A DNA stretch of 64,000 bases, taken from NCBI RefSeq assembly GCF_019097595.1, contig NC_080715.1, positions 24,444,073 to 24,508,072 on the forward strand. Reading direction: 5' to 3'. Shown piece by piece: positions 13,048-25,114 of the stretch. This stretch comes from Hemibagrus wyckioides (Eukaryota; Chordata; Actinopteri; Siluriformes; Bagridae). The notes below the pieces were generated by a model. It did no database searches. It saw nothing but the letters and a program-made list of their open reading frames with translations, and was not told where the DNA came from. The position numbers and the translations under genes were made by a program. Numbering within the stretch: the first letter of the stretch is position 1; each line of letters opens with the position of its first letter.

Positions 13048-13700
13048 CACTATATTGCCAAAGGTTTTGGGACACCCTTCGAGGTCATTGAATTCAGGTA
13101 TTCCAATCAGTTCCATGGCCACAGGTATATAAAATCAAGCACCTAGCCATGCAGACTGCTTCTACAAACATTTAATTCAGACATAGTACTGTGATAGGTT
13201 GCCACCTGTGCAATAAGTCCATTTGTGAAATTTCCGCACTACTAAATATTCTACAGCCAAGTGTAAAGTTTGGTGGAGGGGGAATTATGGTGTGGGGTTG
13301 TTTATCAGAGGTTGGGCTTGGCCCCTTAGTTCCAGTGAAAGGAACTCTTAATGCTTCAGCATACCAAGACATTTTGGACAATTTCATGCTCCAAACTTTT
13401 TGGGAACAGTTCAGAGATGACCCCTTCCTGTTCCAACATGACTGCACACCAGTGCACAAAGCAAGGCCCATAAAGACATGGATAAGTGAGTTTGGTTTGG
13501 AGGATCTTGACTTGCCTTCACAGAGTCCTGACCTCAACCTGATAGAACACCTCTGGGATGAATTAGAGAGTAGACTGTGAGCCAGGCCTTCTCGTCCAAC
13601 ATCAGTGCCTGACCTCACAAATGTGCTTCTAGAGGAATGGTCATAAATTCCCATAAACACACTCTTAAACCTTGTGGAAAGTCTTCCCAGAAGAGTTGAA
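13048..13700 (+). mobile_element. Internally deleted Tc1-like transposon relic (CCAAAGGTTTTGGGACACC family)
   Basis: The left inverted repeat starts CACTATATTGCCAAAGGTTT and is preceded by TA. The remaining reading frame jumps, near 13,256, from the N-terminal helix-turn-helix ([12 protein letters not shown]) straight to the catalytic-core segment beginning [13 protein letters not shown], so about 460 bp including the first catalytic aspartate are missing. The second aspartate (FQHDCTPVH) and the glutamate (NLIEHLWDE) remain. A TGA stop follows at 13,578-13,580. Homology to the family ends near 13,700 and no right inverted repeat is present. It cannot be autonomous. Confidence 0.9.
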
Positions 13701-14225
13701 TGGGATAATACTTTTTTTTGCTGGAGGGCAAGATTGTACAAATGCAGGCAGAAGATCAGAGAGGACCCAGAACAAGCCAACAACATATAAAGAATATCTT
13801 CAAATAGAAGAGGAAAGGAATAAAATTGAAAAGCAAGAAAACTTTTCTGAAATATTACTCACAATCAAAAATTGGTTTAGATCTTTTTTATTTATAATTA
13901 AGTTGGAAATTAATTTAGATTGTTGTATATGTAATTTTATCATTTCATGTGATTTTCAGGTGGTTTTTTTATACTTTTCTTTATTTGAACAACTTAAAGC
14001 TTACGTTCCCTATCCCAGGTGATAATAACTGCTATGGAATGATTAACAGTACTGATAAGGGTGAAATAATAATACCAATATTAAGAGAGAAAAATTAAAT
14101 TAACAAGAAAAACACCTTCCTGGTTTTCTGCTATTTCTCTACTGACAAAATTCAATATATCTAAAAAGAATCAAAGTGTATACTCTGTTTTTTTATTTTA
14201 GCTCCTTTAAGTTAAGTTGGGTTTT
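13701..14225. other. Intergenic stretch after the transposon relic
   Basis: AT-rich, no recognised gene. The short frame running out of the transposon at 13,740-14,020 has no family resemblance. Confidence 0.5.
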
Positions 14226-14418
14226 TTTTGTCACATATACATTGTTGCACAGTGAAATTCTTTCTTCACACATCCCATCCTTGGGAGTTGGTGTCTGAGT
14301 GCAGGGTCAGCCACGATGCAGCTCCCCTTGGAGCAGAGTGGGTTGGGGGCCTTGCTCAAGGGGCTTGACCCCCGATCTTCCGGTCAACGACCCAGGGCCT
14401 TAACCACTTAAACTACCA
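14226..14418 (-). repeat. tRNA-derived SINE, minus strand
   Basis: On the minus strand it reads a tRNA-like head (GTGGTTAAGGCCCTGGGTCG, then a GGGGTCAAGCCC B-box) followed by a body ending in a GAATTTCACTGTGCAACAAT segment and a GTGACAAA tail. The same head and tail order occurs on the plus strand at 30,183 and 44,453. The tail resembles the 3' ends of L2-type LINEs, which is consistent with LINE-assisted retroposition. Confidence 0.8.
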
Positions 14419-15489
14419 AAAAGGAAGACTTTACCAGCTATGAATTTGCACTATTTCTTATTTAGTATGTATTTTGCTAAAATATCTAAAAGTACGTGAA
14501 TGATACTAAATACTTAATCCTTTATGACAGTAAGCAAAATGCACACGCTTTCATTCAGAATCTGAATGTGTGTCCTTCGTTATGCGAGGCCACTCAGTCA
14601 GCTCAGTGAATGGCAGCTAGGTTTTAGATGATTGGCAATGCCACATGACTGAATCATCATCTGCACAATATGGACAAATTTGTGATTTCTGATGTTATAA
14701 TTACAATATGGTTAAAGATTAATTAGTGTGATTGGATAATGGCCAAGGTTATTATGGTTAGGATATGCAAAAATTATAATTCATCAAAACACCTAAAGAA
14801 AAACTCAACTGGAATATCAAAATGAATCCTAGCATACAGCCAAGAGATTTTGTGTAGAGAGTCACTCTTTGGAGATGATGAGAGATGTCCGCGGTCCTTT
14901 ACATATGATGTAATGGGTTTTTAAGAAGATTTTGTTGAGGGAAGATGATGTTCATAAACTGCTGTTTATGAACCCCCAGATGTTCCAGTCTTTCTGATTG
15001 TTTCAGATTTGCTTGAAGCTGGATAAATCATAATTCTGGGCCATCTGGAAACAAGTACACTTTGCACACGATTCATTGCCATAAACAAAAAACAACTGGA
15101 CCAAATCATAACTTTAAACCACAGATAAATTCTATAAATGTCCAAAAATATCAGCCCAGCCCAGTGGCATTACTCTTCCAGCCTAATGTGATCAACAGTA
15201 TCTTTCAATGCTGACTTCAGCTGTCTCACACATGACCAGCAGGAGGCTGCTGAGCATTCTGGGGGAATTTACTCACACTTGGTGCCTTACTGCACTGACC
15301 CTTGTGTGGCGTTAGGGCTTGCAGTTTTAGAGTCTGAGATTAAGCTTGTGCTCACTTTGGAGACTACAATTTGTGCATGTTTTCCTTTAGATTAATCTAC
15401 TTGCCAAAACATGACAGATGATTATATTAAAATGAATATATTAGTTTGTGAAGCTTTTGTTATATTCATAAGATTAATATCCTTAGTAT
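14419..15489. other. Intergenic stretch, no gene recognised
   Basis: AT-rich unique-looking sequence; nothing supportable. Confidence 0.5.
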
Positions 15490-16112
15490 ATTACATACAC
15501 TTGCTGCCCACTTTAATAGGTACACCTGCACATTCATGCAGTTATCTAATCAGCCAATCATGCGGCAGCAGAGGAATGCATAAAATACAAGTGAATAGCT
15601 TCAGTAATTGTTCAAATCAAACATAAGAATTGACTCAACTAATCACTTTTTACAAGCATGGAGTACAACCTGATGTGGTCTTCTGCTTCTGTAGCCTGTT
15701 TCACCTCATGGTTTGATGTTTTGTATATACTGAGATGCTTAGTACTGCTCAGCAGTGTTGTAATAATTATTTGAGCTACTTTACCCTTCCTGGCAGCTTA
15801 AGTGTGGCCATTTTTCTCTGACCTCTCTTCCACACAGTGTTTTTTTTTTTTCCACACAATTCTGTGTAAACTCTAGAGACTGTCATGTGTGAAAATCCCA
15901 GGAGATCATCAGTTTCTAAAATACTCAAACCAGCCCATCTGGCACCAACAATCACGCCACGCTTAAAGTCACAGAGATCACACTTTTTCTTTATTCTTAT
16001 GTCTGATGTGAATATTACCTGAAGCTCTTGATCTGTATCTGCTGCCAAATAATTGGCTGATTAGACAGCTAAATGAGCTAATGTATTTAAAAAGTTTTCC
16101 TAATAAAGTAGA
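15490..16112. mobile_element. Tc1-like relic with fold-back structure (AATAGGTACACC-end family)
   Basis: The left end (CACTTTAATAGGTACACC) continues in the transposon's own 5'-to-3' sense to about 15,650. At about 15,655 the sequence switches to the opposite strand of the same family and runs back to a second 5' end at 16,095-16,112 (CCTAATAAAGTAGAC). The minus-strand frame at 15,776-16,048 encodes the N-terminal paired-like helix-turn-helix: DLCDFKRGVIVGARWAGLS, then a second helix region LLGFSHMTVSRVYTE. No catalytic triad is present. It is a non-autonomous, palindromically arranged derivative. Confidence 0.8.
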
Positions 16113-17407
16113 CAGTGAATGTATAAGTGTATACAGTGTCCAAATAATGTTTTCTTAAAATACTTAAGTAAAACAGAGAGCTTTCAAGATTAAACTGGTT
16201 ACTAGCTATACTATACATGTCTAAATATCTGGTCACTGTTAGTCTCATGGTGGTCCCTTTCCTTTGATGGATGGGGGGGATTAGTAACATGATTTCCATA
16301 GCAACAAACAGGTTAAAAAGTCTGTAATTGTACGTCTTTAAAGAGAACCTGTATATTTAGAGGATCTGATAAAATGGCGAATACAAGGTGAATGGCAGGC
16401 AACTTCGAATATACTACTAATCTGGAAAAAAAAATTTTTCCTATTTCCAATTTCCTTCATTCCAATTATTTTAAAAACAAATGAAAAGTCACTAATGCTG
16501 TGAACTGTGGGATATGTGGGCAGCCTAAGCCTGCTTTGATGCAATATTAAAGACAAGGCACATGAACTATTTATTTAGTGCACTGGGGACTTATGGAGGC
16601 TGGAAAAAAAAAAGTACCTTGCACACATGCCTAATACAAAAATCATGTGCACACAAAAAACCATAAGTGCTAGTTTGGGGTGTAAAATAACCAAGCCGCA
16701 CACATCGCCTAATGGCGTGGAGATTAAGAAGGTTCCAGAAAATGTCATTTTATTTCATTATCTTCTTCAAATCATCTGTTTTATTCTGAGTTTTGTTTCT
16801 TGATAGAAGAGAATACAAACGCTACAAATGCACACTGAAAATGACATCAGCTTTCCGATAAAATTATATTAACCCTGCGCTTCCCTGAAACAAGCCTGTT
16901 GGCTCTCTGATGAGTCATAATCATGTGGTAGAGATAATAGACGATAAGTGTATGGCGCATGGTGTGCAGATCCAAGGGTCACTCTAAAGGATTGTCAGCT
17001 AATGTCAACTCATTTAGTGATATGCCACAGAGACATATGTACAATCTGTCTGACAAATGCAAAGCTGAATGTTTTCGCAGGACTGTTCAGGTGTTCCTGG
17101 AAAAGCTTTAAGAAATTTCTTGAAACTTGCGTGGGAACTGGCAGACTGAACACATTTGCGCCACTCAGCTTACTGTTGCAGAATTTACTGTCGCCATATC
17201 GCAATCAGGCACTTTTCACTGATTACTAGAAAGAGACGAGTTGAAGTTCGCCAGGGTTTTGTGTTAATTAGATTCACTTTGCGGCAAAGCATAAGTTATA
17301 AAACAATGACTGAATAACCAACTCAAACTGCTTAATCAGCCTGTGGGGGAATCAATTATGTGAAAATTTAGACTTAATTAACTAATGATTCACTTTTGTA
17401 TAACGTA
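16113..17407. other. Intergenic stretch, no gene recognised
   Basis: No recognised gene. The frames at 16,948-17,229 (plus) and 17,010-17,204 (minus) overlap one another and resemble no family known to me. Confidence 0.5.
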
Positions 17408-17410
17408 TAA

Positions 17411-17483
17411 GATAAGATAAGATAAGATAAGATAAGATAAGATAAGATAAGATAAGATAAGATAAGATAAGATAAGATAAGAT
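17411..17483. repeat. (GATAA)n pentanucleotide microsatellite
   Basis: About 14 perfect GATAA units. The array directly abuts the broken 5' end of the transposon relic that follows. Confidence 0.95.
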
Positions 17484-17926
17484 ATATTAGGCAGCAAGTG
17501 AACATTTTGTCCTCAAAGTTGATGTGTTAGAAGCAGGAAAAATGGACAAGAGTAAGGATTTGAGCAACAAATTGTGATGGCTAGACAAATGGATCAGAGC
17601 ATCTCCAAAACTGCAGCTCTTGTGTGGTGTTCCCGCAGTGGTCAGTATCTATCAAAAGCAGTTCAAGGAAGGAACAGTGGTGAACCAGCGACAGGGTTAT
17701 GGGCGGCCAAGGCTCACTGATGCATGTGGAGAGTGAAGGCTGGCCCGTGTGATCTGATCCAACAGACGAGCTACTGTTGCTCAAATTGCTGAAGTTAATG
17801 CTGCTTCTGATAGAAAGGTGTCAGAATACAGAGTGCATGATGGTCAGGGCAGCAAAAGGGGAACCAACACAATATTAGGCAGGTGGTCATTATGTCATGC
17901 CTGGTCAGTGTATTTTATATATGCAA
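17484..17926 (+). mobile_element. Tc1-like MITE relic (ATCAGGCATAACATTATG-end family), 5' end lost
   Basis: Starts inside the 5' region of the family (GGCAGCAAGTGAACATTTTG) and ends with GGTGGTCATTATGTCATGCC then TGGTCAGTGTAT, the decayed right inverted repeat. Translating in shifting frames gives the transposase N-terminal half: SISKTAALV (first helix-turn-helix) and RATVAQIAEVNA-like with KVSEYRVH (second helix-turn-helix). It then jumps to the 3' end, so the catalytic core is deleted. Compare 32,697, 46,437 and 57,021. Confidence 0.8.
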
Positions 17927-19228
17927 AATGTATACAAAAAGTACAAAAAAAGATGCTAGAGAACTAAGACCATATTGCACATAATATGATATTGCTCGTG
18001 AAATTGCACATGGTATTATATTAACATATAGTATGTATGGTACTCTCTCGGCCAGAAATGTTATACCACTGTAAACTCGATGCTAACTGCTGATCATAGC
18101 TGAAGTACTGCATAAACAGATTAAATTAACATTAAGGTTTAAAATAAATCCCAAAGTATGATGACTGCTCGTCATAGGTAATGGCAGTGTCTAGCCTGTA
18201 AATATACAGCTCTTTCCACAAAATGTATAAAACGATAGCTATTATAGATATCACACTTAGAATACCAGCACCAACTGACAGATCTGCTTGCATGCAGGTC
18301 TCGCCTTGCAAATCCGTGTCATGGTGTGACATGACAACAATATGAGGCACAAATGAGACCACAGAAGCTCCTAGCTGGCAGTGGGCTCTGTGCCACCACA
18401 CACATACTGGATCCTTTCCTAAAACTGTACTTGAATTCTCAAATCACTTAAATTATGCTAAGGGAGGTAGAGCACATGGCAGGAAAGTAATCATTACTGT
18501 AAAAAAAAAATTAAGTGTGATTCGAGCAGCGACCCAAGTTCCATAAACAGTGGGAACTACAGGATTCTGTTACTAATAAGCACATAAAAGTGCCAGGATT
18601 TAAATAAAAAAACATTACAAACTTTTCTAAAAAAGGATGAGGGTGTTAAAAACATATTATCGTTTGTTTTGTTCCCCTATAAACAATAAAAAAGTGAAAC
18701 TATTTATCTATTTATGTTTAACATCCATGAAACATGTTAATTCCTATTACACATTATAGTATACAGCAAACATGTCTTTCTTTTTCCTTTATATTTCCCT
18801 TCTCTTAAAGTTAACACAACAACAACAAAAAACACTTATCTTGTTTCAAAGAAAGTCATCCGGTTTTGAAGATTTCCCACTTTAACCCTAAAAACTTTGT
18901 GCAACAGCCTTGTAACTGTCACAAAGCACTAACACTGGAGACTTCCAACAAAAAAGGTTAAATAAATGTCGGTTCTCAGACAGTCAACTATCTCTGCCAC
19001 ATTTATGCTCCTTCTTGAGTGAAAGTTCTGAATCCAGATGTTATTCAATCCAGCTTCACCATACATTATTTTATTATCTGCTTGAGGTTCCTGTATATGC
19101 TCTTACTGTAAAAATGATAATGTATTCAAGCAAGCACATTAATAAAAACCACTATAGTCAAGGATGCTGTTACAGGACATTAATCAGCACTATAAAGCAT
19201 ATCATAATAGAGAATCCAGCACTGTTGT
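17927..19228. other. Intergenic stretch, no confident gene
   Basis: The only item of note is a minus-strand frame at 18,132-18,401 (89 codons) with one strongly hydrophobic segment (AGILSVISIIAIVLYILW) followed by a charged or tyrosine-rich tail. I do not recognise it, and no splice context or homologue supports it as an exon. Confidence 0.4.
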
Positions 19229-19332
<104 letters not shown>

Positions 19333-19645
19333 AAGAGAGATTCATTGATGAATTGATGCCTGTGGTATAAATGAAGGCTCACCACCCTATATAGTATATA
19401 TATAATAAAATACATAGAATTGATCATATTTTTTATGTTATGATGTGAACCATGGAGGCTCACTGCATTCTAAGTTTATGACACTTTCCATGTGCTACAC
19501 CTCATCCAATCCTGATAAAATACCTGTGTTTTCATATTTAATTATTACATAATATTATATAGTATTTAATAATAAGAATTAGTATTTCATAATATGCATA
19601 CAGAACACCAGGAAAAACACACTTCCATTGCTCTCCTAATGGACA

Positions 19646-19648
<3 letters not shown>

Positions 19649-19734
<86 letters not shown>
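19649..19734. repeat. (AT)n microsatellite
   Basis: About 43 perfect AT units. Confidence 0.97.
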
Positions 19735-19737
<3 letters not shown>

Positions 19738-21129
19738 TACGGAGTGTTGCAAAAACAAAAAGTTGAACTGGATCAGCTGTGCTTGGAGTTGTGAAAATGT
19801 TGACAGTTTGCAGGTCAGTGCTTCCCAGGGACAGGAGTTGAAACATCTTGCTTTTGCCTAAACTATACCGTTTTTTTTCTCAATGCACATTGATCCAAAA
19901 ATAACCACTATAAGATGAATATGATGGAAATCCATCATGATGACAGAACATATAACGATGCTTCTATTACAGAATGAGTAACAGATGAGTAAGCAAGAAG
20001 ATTGTCCCGACACACATCACAAGTTCTTCCCTGTCTCCCAGTGGAGAAGGTACCTGCCATCCCATAATGCTAAGTTCCATGGAAACCAAAAACAATCCTC
20101 TGTTTACCCTGTGTCTATAGCATCAGCAAACACGCTCATTCACGCAGTGGCACTTTTGGCACTGTCGAGTGCAAGACTTTATCCCTGCCAGGCAAACATT
20201 TTCCATCACAGGGGCTATCTGAAAGTGCCATCTGCTGGAGCAGAAGGCATTCATCGAAAGTGTACTTTTAAAACTTGTCCAAATGCACTGTCCATAAAGG
20301 ACGACAAGAAAGCTTTGAACTGAGAAACATTATGCAATACTGAAATCTACCGAGAAAACTAACACACTCTCTCCTCTGTCTCTCTCTCTCTCTCTCTCCT
20401 TTTCATCTTCTTATTGCTCCATGTTACAGATCTAAAAGTACAGACTGGGCAACAAGACTAGTTCCAGCAGCAACACTCTCCTCACTTCATTATCACCAAG
20501 CTGCTAAGGTCTGCAATTGCCATGGCAAATTAATCAAAAGCTCACGCCACTTCAAATCACTGCCAGAACAGACATGATGCTTTTATTTAACTGTGAAAGT
20601 GTCCCTCTGGATGTGACCACAAATCAAGTCCCATTTCTGTAATCAAACTTCGTGGCTTGTAGTCTTATTTTGCTATTACTCTCCCAAATGTGTTGCTGTA
20701 ACTTGTTCTAATTATATCAACAAAAAAAGGAGAGAGAGATTAAAATATCTATTGTCTCAATAGTACAATGAGTCTTTGTTTCATATGAATCTGGTGATGA
20801 ATCACACATTTCACTTAAAACAAGTGTTAGGAGGAAAAAAATGTGATTTGGATTCTGTTCTGTGTGATAGCAGCAGGCTCTGGTGCAACATGTACATTAG
20901 TGCTACTCTAAGACATCAAGCTACTATCCTGTAGGAAAATAAAGCCCATTTAAATGTGCGATCTTTCTCTACTAGTGCAAATGCTGAGAGTATTAGGCTT
21001 CTTTCTGAACTCGACAATGCACTGTAGCTTGTTTTGTCATGAGGCCCAACAAATGTTGCAGCTGATGGATCTGGCACCAAACATCTTTTACCTCAATTAC
21101 CTGCTTGGCTCAGTAGGGGCAAGTTTAGG
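19735..21129. other. Intergenic stretch, no gene recognised
   Basis: Includes a CT run at about 20,377-20,398. The 112-codon plus-strand frame at 19,985-20,323 is the longest here and starts in unique-looking sequence, but it shows no domain, signal peptide or family motif that I recognise. Confidence 0.45.
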
Positions 21130-21322
21130 CCAGTGTTTCTCAGTCCATGTCCTCGAGTACCACTGCACTGCACATTTCAGTGTTTTCCCTCCTCTCAAAT
21201 ACCTGGCACAACTCATCAGCTCATTAACAAGGCCTTCATGAGCTGAACATGAGTGTGTTCAAGCATGGAAAACAAAATGTGCAGTGCAGGCTTTCCTTAA
21301 GAACCAGGATTTGAGAGTTAGA
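21130..21322. mobile_element. Probable short non-autonomous DNA element
   Basis: The left end CCAGTGTTTCTCAGTCC is loosely inverted at the right end (CCAGGATTTGAGAGTTAG). The internal text (ACCACTGCACTGCAC, CAACTCATCAGCTCATTAAC) matches my memory of a widespread fish interspersed repeat. Assignment to a superfamily is not attempted. Confidence 0.5.
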
Positions 21323-21424
21323 TAGATGCATTCATCATATAAAAGTACAGAAAAAGGACAGACAAAATAAAACGTCCTGCAGTGTGAGCACAGTGGAAAA
21401 TTGCTGTGATCCACTACACTGCAG

Positions 21425-21436
21425 CGTGTGTGTGTC

Positions 21437-21485
<49 letters not shown>
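21425..21485. repeat. (GT)n(GA)n compound microsatellite
   Basis: GT units (one CT interruption) followed directly by GA units. A similar GT-GA compound array occurs at 23,119-23,163. Confidence 0.93.
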
Positions 21486-21490
<5 letters not shown>

Positions 21491-22939
21491 CTATCGGCCA
21501 CATCAACTTCTGCCTCTTGTCGCATCTTCTGAGTTGAATGATATGTGGTGCTCTGTAGGCTCTGGAGAAGAGCCTGTTGAAACGCACTGGTGCTTTATTC
21601 TGTGTGTATTTCTAGCTATTGTGCAGTGTAGATAAAGCAACTGCAGCTTGGATCCACGCAGGACAAAAGTAAACTGCAGGCAAAAATAATACTACTACTA
21701 ATAATAATAAAGTCTGCAAATGAGCTCGTCATCAGAGAAGCACCTTTGCAGCTCAATACAATGCAATATGGCTTGTACACTGTGCAGGGGACACGTTACA
21801 CGCATTGCAACTAATTGCGTTCAAGGAAACATTAAGGCCAGTGAGCAGCCTGTTTAATGGACAAGTGATGCAGGGGCTGCTGCAGCATCGCTGGAATGAC
21901 ACCAGATATTTGAGCACCTTTCCAAAACACACGAAGAGAAAACGCGAATGCTTGAGCACCATTTGCAAGCCCAGAACCATCATATACCTGTGAGATTTAG
22001 TTCAAAAGTTGGACACCATGCAGCACGTTGCTTGTGGCGCTTTTACAGCAAACTTAATGCCCCCCCGACTTCTGCGTTTACTTGCTGCACAGAATATGCG
22101 TGATTGCGGATCTGCACCGTGTGTGTGTGTGTGTGTGTGTGTCTGCATGCACGCCGGCAGAGGTGCCGACTGCAGCCCGCTTACCACTTGGGTTCTTGTT
22201 CTTCTTGAGACTCTTGCCACAAAGACACTGCAGCATATGCGTTCCTTTGCTGAAAATGTTCCAAAGAAACCACATTGATTTGGGCGAGGAGCGATCCAGC
22301 AGCTTAGAGACACCCTAATGAAGGAGAGCTCCTTATTTCGTTTGCATAATAAGAATAATAATAAGACGGAGAATGAGAGGGACAGCACGACGACGTGATC
22401 AGCTCTCCGGGACGGAGCATAGAAAAATAGGTATCCACCGAGGCTTCGGCGTCTTCATTCACGTGGTAAAATAGCCGCCGTAGGGCTCGTGCGACAAGGC
22501 AGCCTTCTTAGTATCAAAGGGCGCCGCCACGCACAGTCCGTGTGAAAAATAGACTCTGGAAATCGCATGTGTTGCGCGAGGGGGGGAGACGCGAGCAGGG
22601 GAGAAGTGACGCGAGGACGGCGAGACGCGGCGGATCTGCGCGCAGCAAAGCCGTTCTCCTGGCGTTAGTTCACCGCGCGGCGGAGGAAGAACAAGGGTGG
22701 ATCTGCACAGCATCCACAAAGCCAAGAAGAGACGAGTCCTGCCTCAGAAGCGCAGATATCTCCGACACATTCACACGTACTCTCCTTCCTCAGGGAAAGT
22801 CCTGAATCCAGCTGTTACAAGCGCTTAGTTTCCACGACCTCCGCTTTGCATCGTTCCCCGTCAGCCCCGTCTAATACTGTTTCCTTTACAGACGCACGCG
22901 CGCTCCAGTATGTGTGCGTCCTGACGCTTAGGCTGCTCT

Positions 22940-23000
22940 TTTGTTTGTTTGTTTGTTTGTTTGTTTGTTTTTGTTTGTTTGTTTTGTTTTGTTTTGTTTG
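22940..23000. repeat. (GTTT)n / (GTTTT)n microsatellite
   Basis: GTTT units drifting into GTTTT units, inside the CpG-rich block. Confidence 0.9.
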
Positions 23001-23118
23001 AGTGGTTGCTCTCCTCCTTGGCGTTTCACTAGTCCATCACTGAGTCATTTGCCACCCCATAAAAAAGTATTGCGTCCGCTAAAATGACGCGGTCGCGTTT
23101 CACTTCGCCTCGACTCTG

Positions 23119-23119
23119 A

Positions 23120-23167
<48 letters not shown>

Positions 23168-23229
23168 TGACGATGATGATGGTGGTGGTGATGATGAGGA
23201 GGAGGTGGGGGAGGAGGAGGAGGAGGAGG
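23119..23229. repeat. Compound (GT)n(GA)n then GAT/GGT/GGA triplet tract
   Basis: A purine-rich strand: GT, then GA dinucleotides, then imperfect GATGAT, GGTGGT and GGAGGA triplets. Confidence 0.9.
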
Positions 23230-23611
23230 CTTCGAACCGAAAGACTGACTCGCTTTCGCGTTACGTAAACACGTGGCTCGTGCACCGTTTTAACTGAGAA
23301 ATGTTTTCAGGCTTCAAAACTGTAGTGCGGGAATCAGATAGGTCCCAGGCTGCATACTAATACTAAGACTAAATAGTGTGCTGTAAGGCTAGTGGTATAG
23401 GTACAGCATCACTAAGCTGTTAGGACAGTATGATGCAGCTTTGGACACAACTCAGTTTGGTGCATGAGAGTATTTGTTTCTCTCCACGTGTGGTAATATG
23501 CGGTTTCGAAGCAGATGCCTGCCATCTGTGTTTGTTACACCGGCTGCAGCTGACGACTGCAGTAGCAGGCCTGTGATTCCTAAATGGAAAAGAGCAGTCG
23601 CAATCTATCCT

Positions 23612-23852
23612 TTATTTATTCATTCATATTCAGTAACTGCTTCTTTCTGGTCACTGTGACTCCAGGGAATATCCAGGGAGCACTGGGGCAATTTATTAGT
23701 CAATAAATATACTGGCATGTTTGAGGAGGTGGCTGGGAAGTGGACAACATGCAAAAATAATAAAGAGAACATGCTAAATTTTGCAGCCATCCAACTTCAG
23801 AATCAACCCAGGGACTCTGGAGCTTAGACACCACTGTGCAAACTAGTTTATA
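23612..23852 (-). repeat. SINE-like fish repeat, minus strand
   Basis: Plus-strand order is the reverse of a familiar fish SINE: CAGTAACTGCTTCTTTCTGG, GGGAGCACTGGGGCAATTTA, ACTGGCATGTTTGAGGAGG, then AATCAACCCAGGGACTCTGG. The last is the complement of a B-box-bearing head. Diverged. Confidence 0.55.
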
Positions 23853-24179
23853 AATTACTTTCACTGCAATACATGGACAAATTAACTTTCTCCATTAAGT
23901 GCCCAACTTCATGCTCACCAATTTTGGTGGGAATTGGCACAACTTGGCCACTGGAATCTCGTGAATTAGGTGAATTGCAAAGACAAAAGCTTAATTCCTA
24001 GATTTCTTTTTTTTTTATTGCTAGATGTGATATAAATTTTTCTCACAATGTTTTTATTTTTTTTTACAAAAACATGTTTTGTGAAAATCATAGAAGGCAG
24101 CTGAAATGGTTCTCCACCAACAAATAACAATTAACTTTACACTGATTGTCTGAATCATTGTGATTGTGAAAAAACCCCA

Positions 24180-24935
24180 GTAACTTGTTAAGTGTTAAGC
24201 CCGTCACTAGCAACCATGCTACAGTCAAAGTCACTAAGATGACAGTTTTCCCCCCTTCTGGTGTTTAATATGAACATTAACTGAAGCTCTTGACCTGTGT
24301 GATTTTATGTATTGTGCTGCTGATTGGATAATTGCATGAATAAGAAAGTGTGCAGTTGCTTTTAATAAAGTGGCCTGTTGGTGAATATGTCTTGTACCTA
24401 CCTTTGATGAAAGCTTATTAAATGACAGAATTTCACAGTCTGATCTTAGAATTTACACAGAACAGTGTGCAAAAAACATATCGATATAGGGATTGACAGT
24501 TCTACAGGTAGAAACACTTAACTGAAGAGATGTGAGTTCGGTGGAGAATTTCCTAACTGGTTCGAGCTGACAGAAAGAATACAATAGCTCATATAACCAC
24601 TCTGTGCAATCGTGGTGAGCAGAAAAGTATCTCAGAATGTACAGCATGTTGAAACTTCAGCTGAATTGGATACTACAGCTGAATCTTTTCCCACTCATGC
24701 CAGCCAAAAACAGGAATCTGAGGGAACACTGGGCACAGGTTCACCAAAACTGAACAGTTGAAGAATGAAAAAAAAAAATCCCTGGACTTTTTCCAGTCTT
24801 AACCTGTCCAGTTTCAGCAAGTCTGTGCCCACTATTGCCTCAGACTGTTCTTGGATGAGAGGAAGGAACCTGATGTGGGCTTATGCTGTTGTAACCCATT
24901 TGCCACAAATGTTGTTGTGAATTCTTAGTTGTTTG
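24180..24935. mobile_element. Scrambled fold-back Tc1-like relic (AATAGGTACACC-end family)
   Basis: Three blocks of one family are joined. The first (24,180-24,390) is on the minus strand and ends in the 5' inverted repeat (TTAATAAAGTGGCC). The second (24,430-24,775) is on the plus strand and reads GGTTCGAGCTGACAGAAAGA, GTGGTGAGCAGAAAAG and ACAGGAATCTGAGG. The third (24,785-24,935) returns on the minus strand over the same internal region (TGATGTGGGCTTATGCTGTT). The second and third blocks are partly complementary, so the locus is a hairpin. The frame is destroyed throughout. Confidence 0.75.
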
Positions 24936-25018
24936 TCTGCTCACAATACATAATAAAGTATATAACCTCCCTGCATTGGTGTACAGTTGTACAATATTGT
25001 ATGTTTAATAATATTAAT

Positions 25019-25019
<1 letters not shown>

Positions 25020-25114
<95 letters not shown>
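25020..25114. repeat. (ATCT)n tetranucleotide microsatellite
   Basis: About 23 perfect ATCT units. Confidence 0.97.

Larger units (their letters stand above)
22380..23300. promoter_or_regulatory. CpG-rich block, candidate orphan promoter
   Basis: CG dinucleotides are dense here (for example runs containing GACGCGAGGACGGCGAGACG and CACCGCGCGGCGG) while the surrounding 20 kb is CG-poor. Several CACGTG-like sites are present (22,460 and 23,270). Such islands in vertebrate genomes mark transcription starts. On the minus strand a plausible splice donor (CAG then GTATATG) lies at 21,986-21,990, which would suit a non-coding first exon of a minus-strand gene, but I see no matching coding exon in the window. 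Which gene it serves is unknown. Confidence 0.5.

Noticed and set aside
15776..16048. A host gene for a helix-turn-helix protein
   Set aside because: The peptide matches the Tc1 transposase N-terminus and lies inside a relic with matching ends.
19985..20323. 112-codon plus-strand frame
   Set aside because: No recognisable motif, no Kozak-like start, no splice or homology support.
22009..22388. Overlapping frames on both strands near the CpG-rich block
   Set aside because: They cross a GT array in several frames and show no domain. The region is better explained as promoter or 5' UTR sequence.
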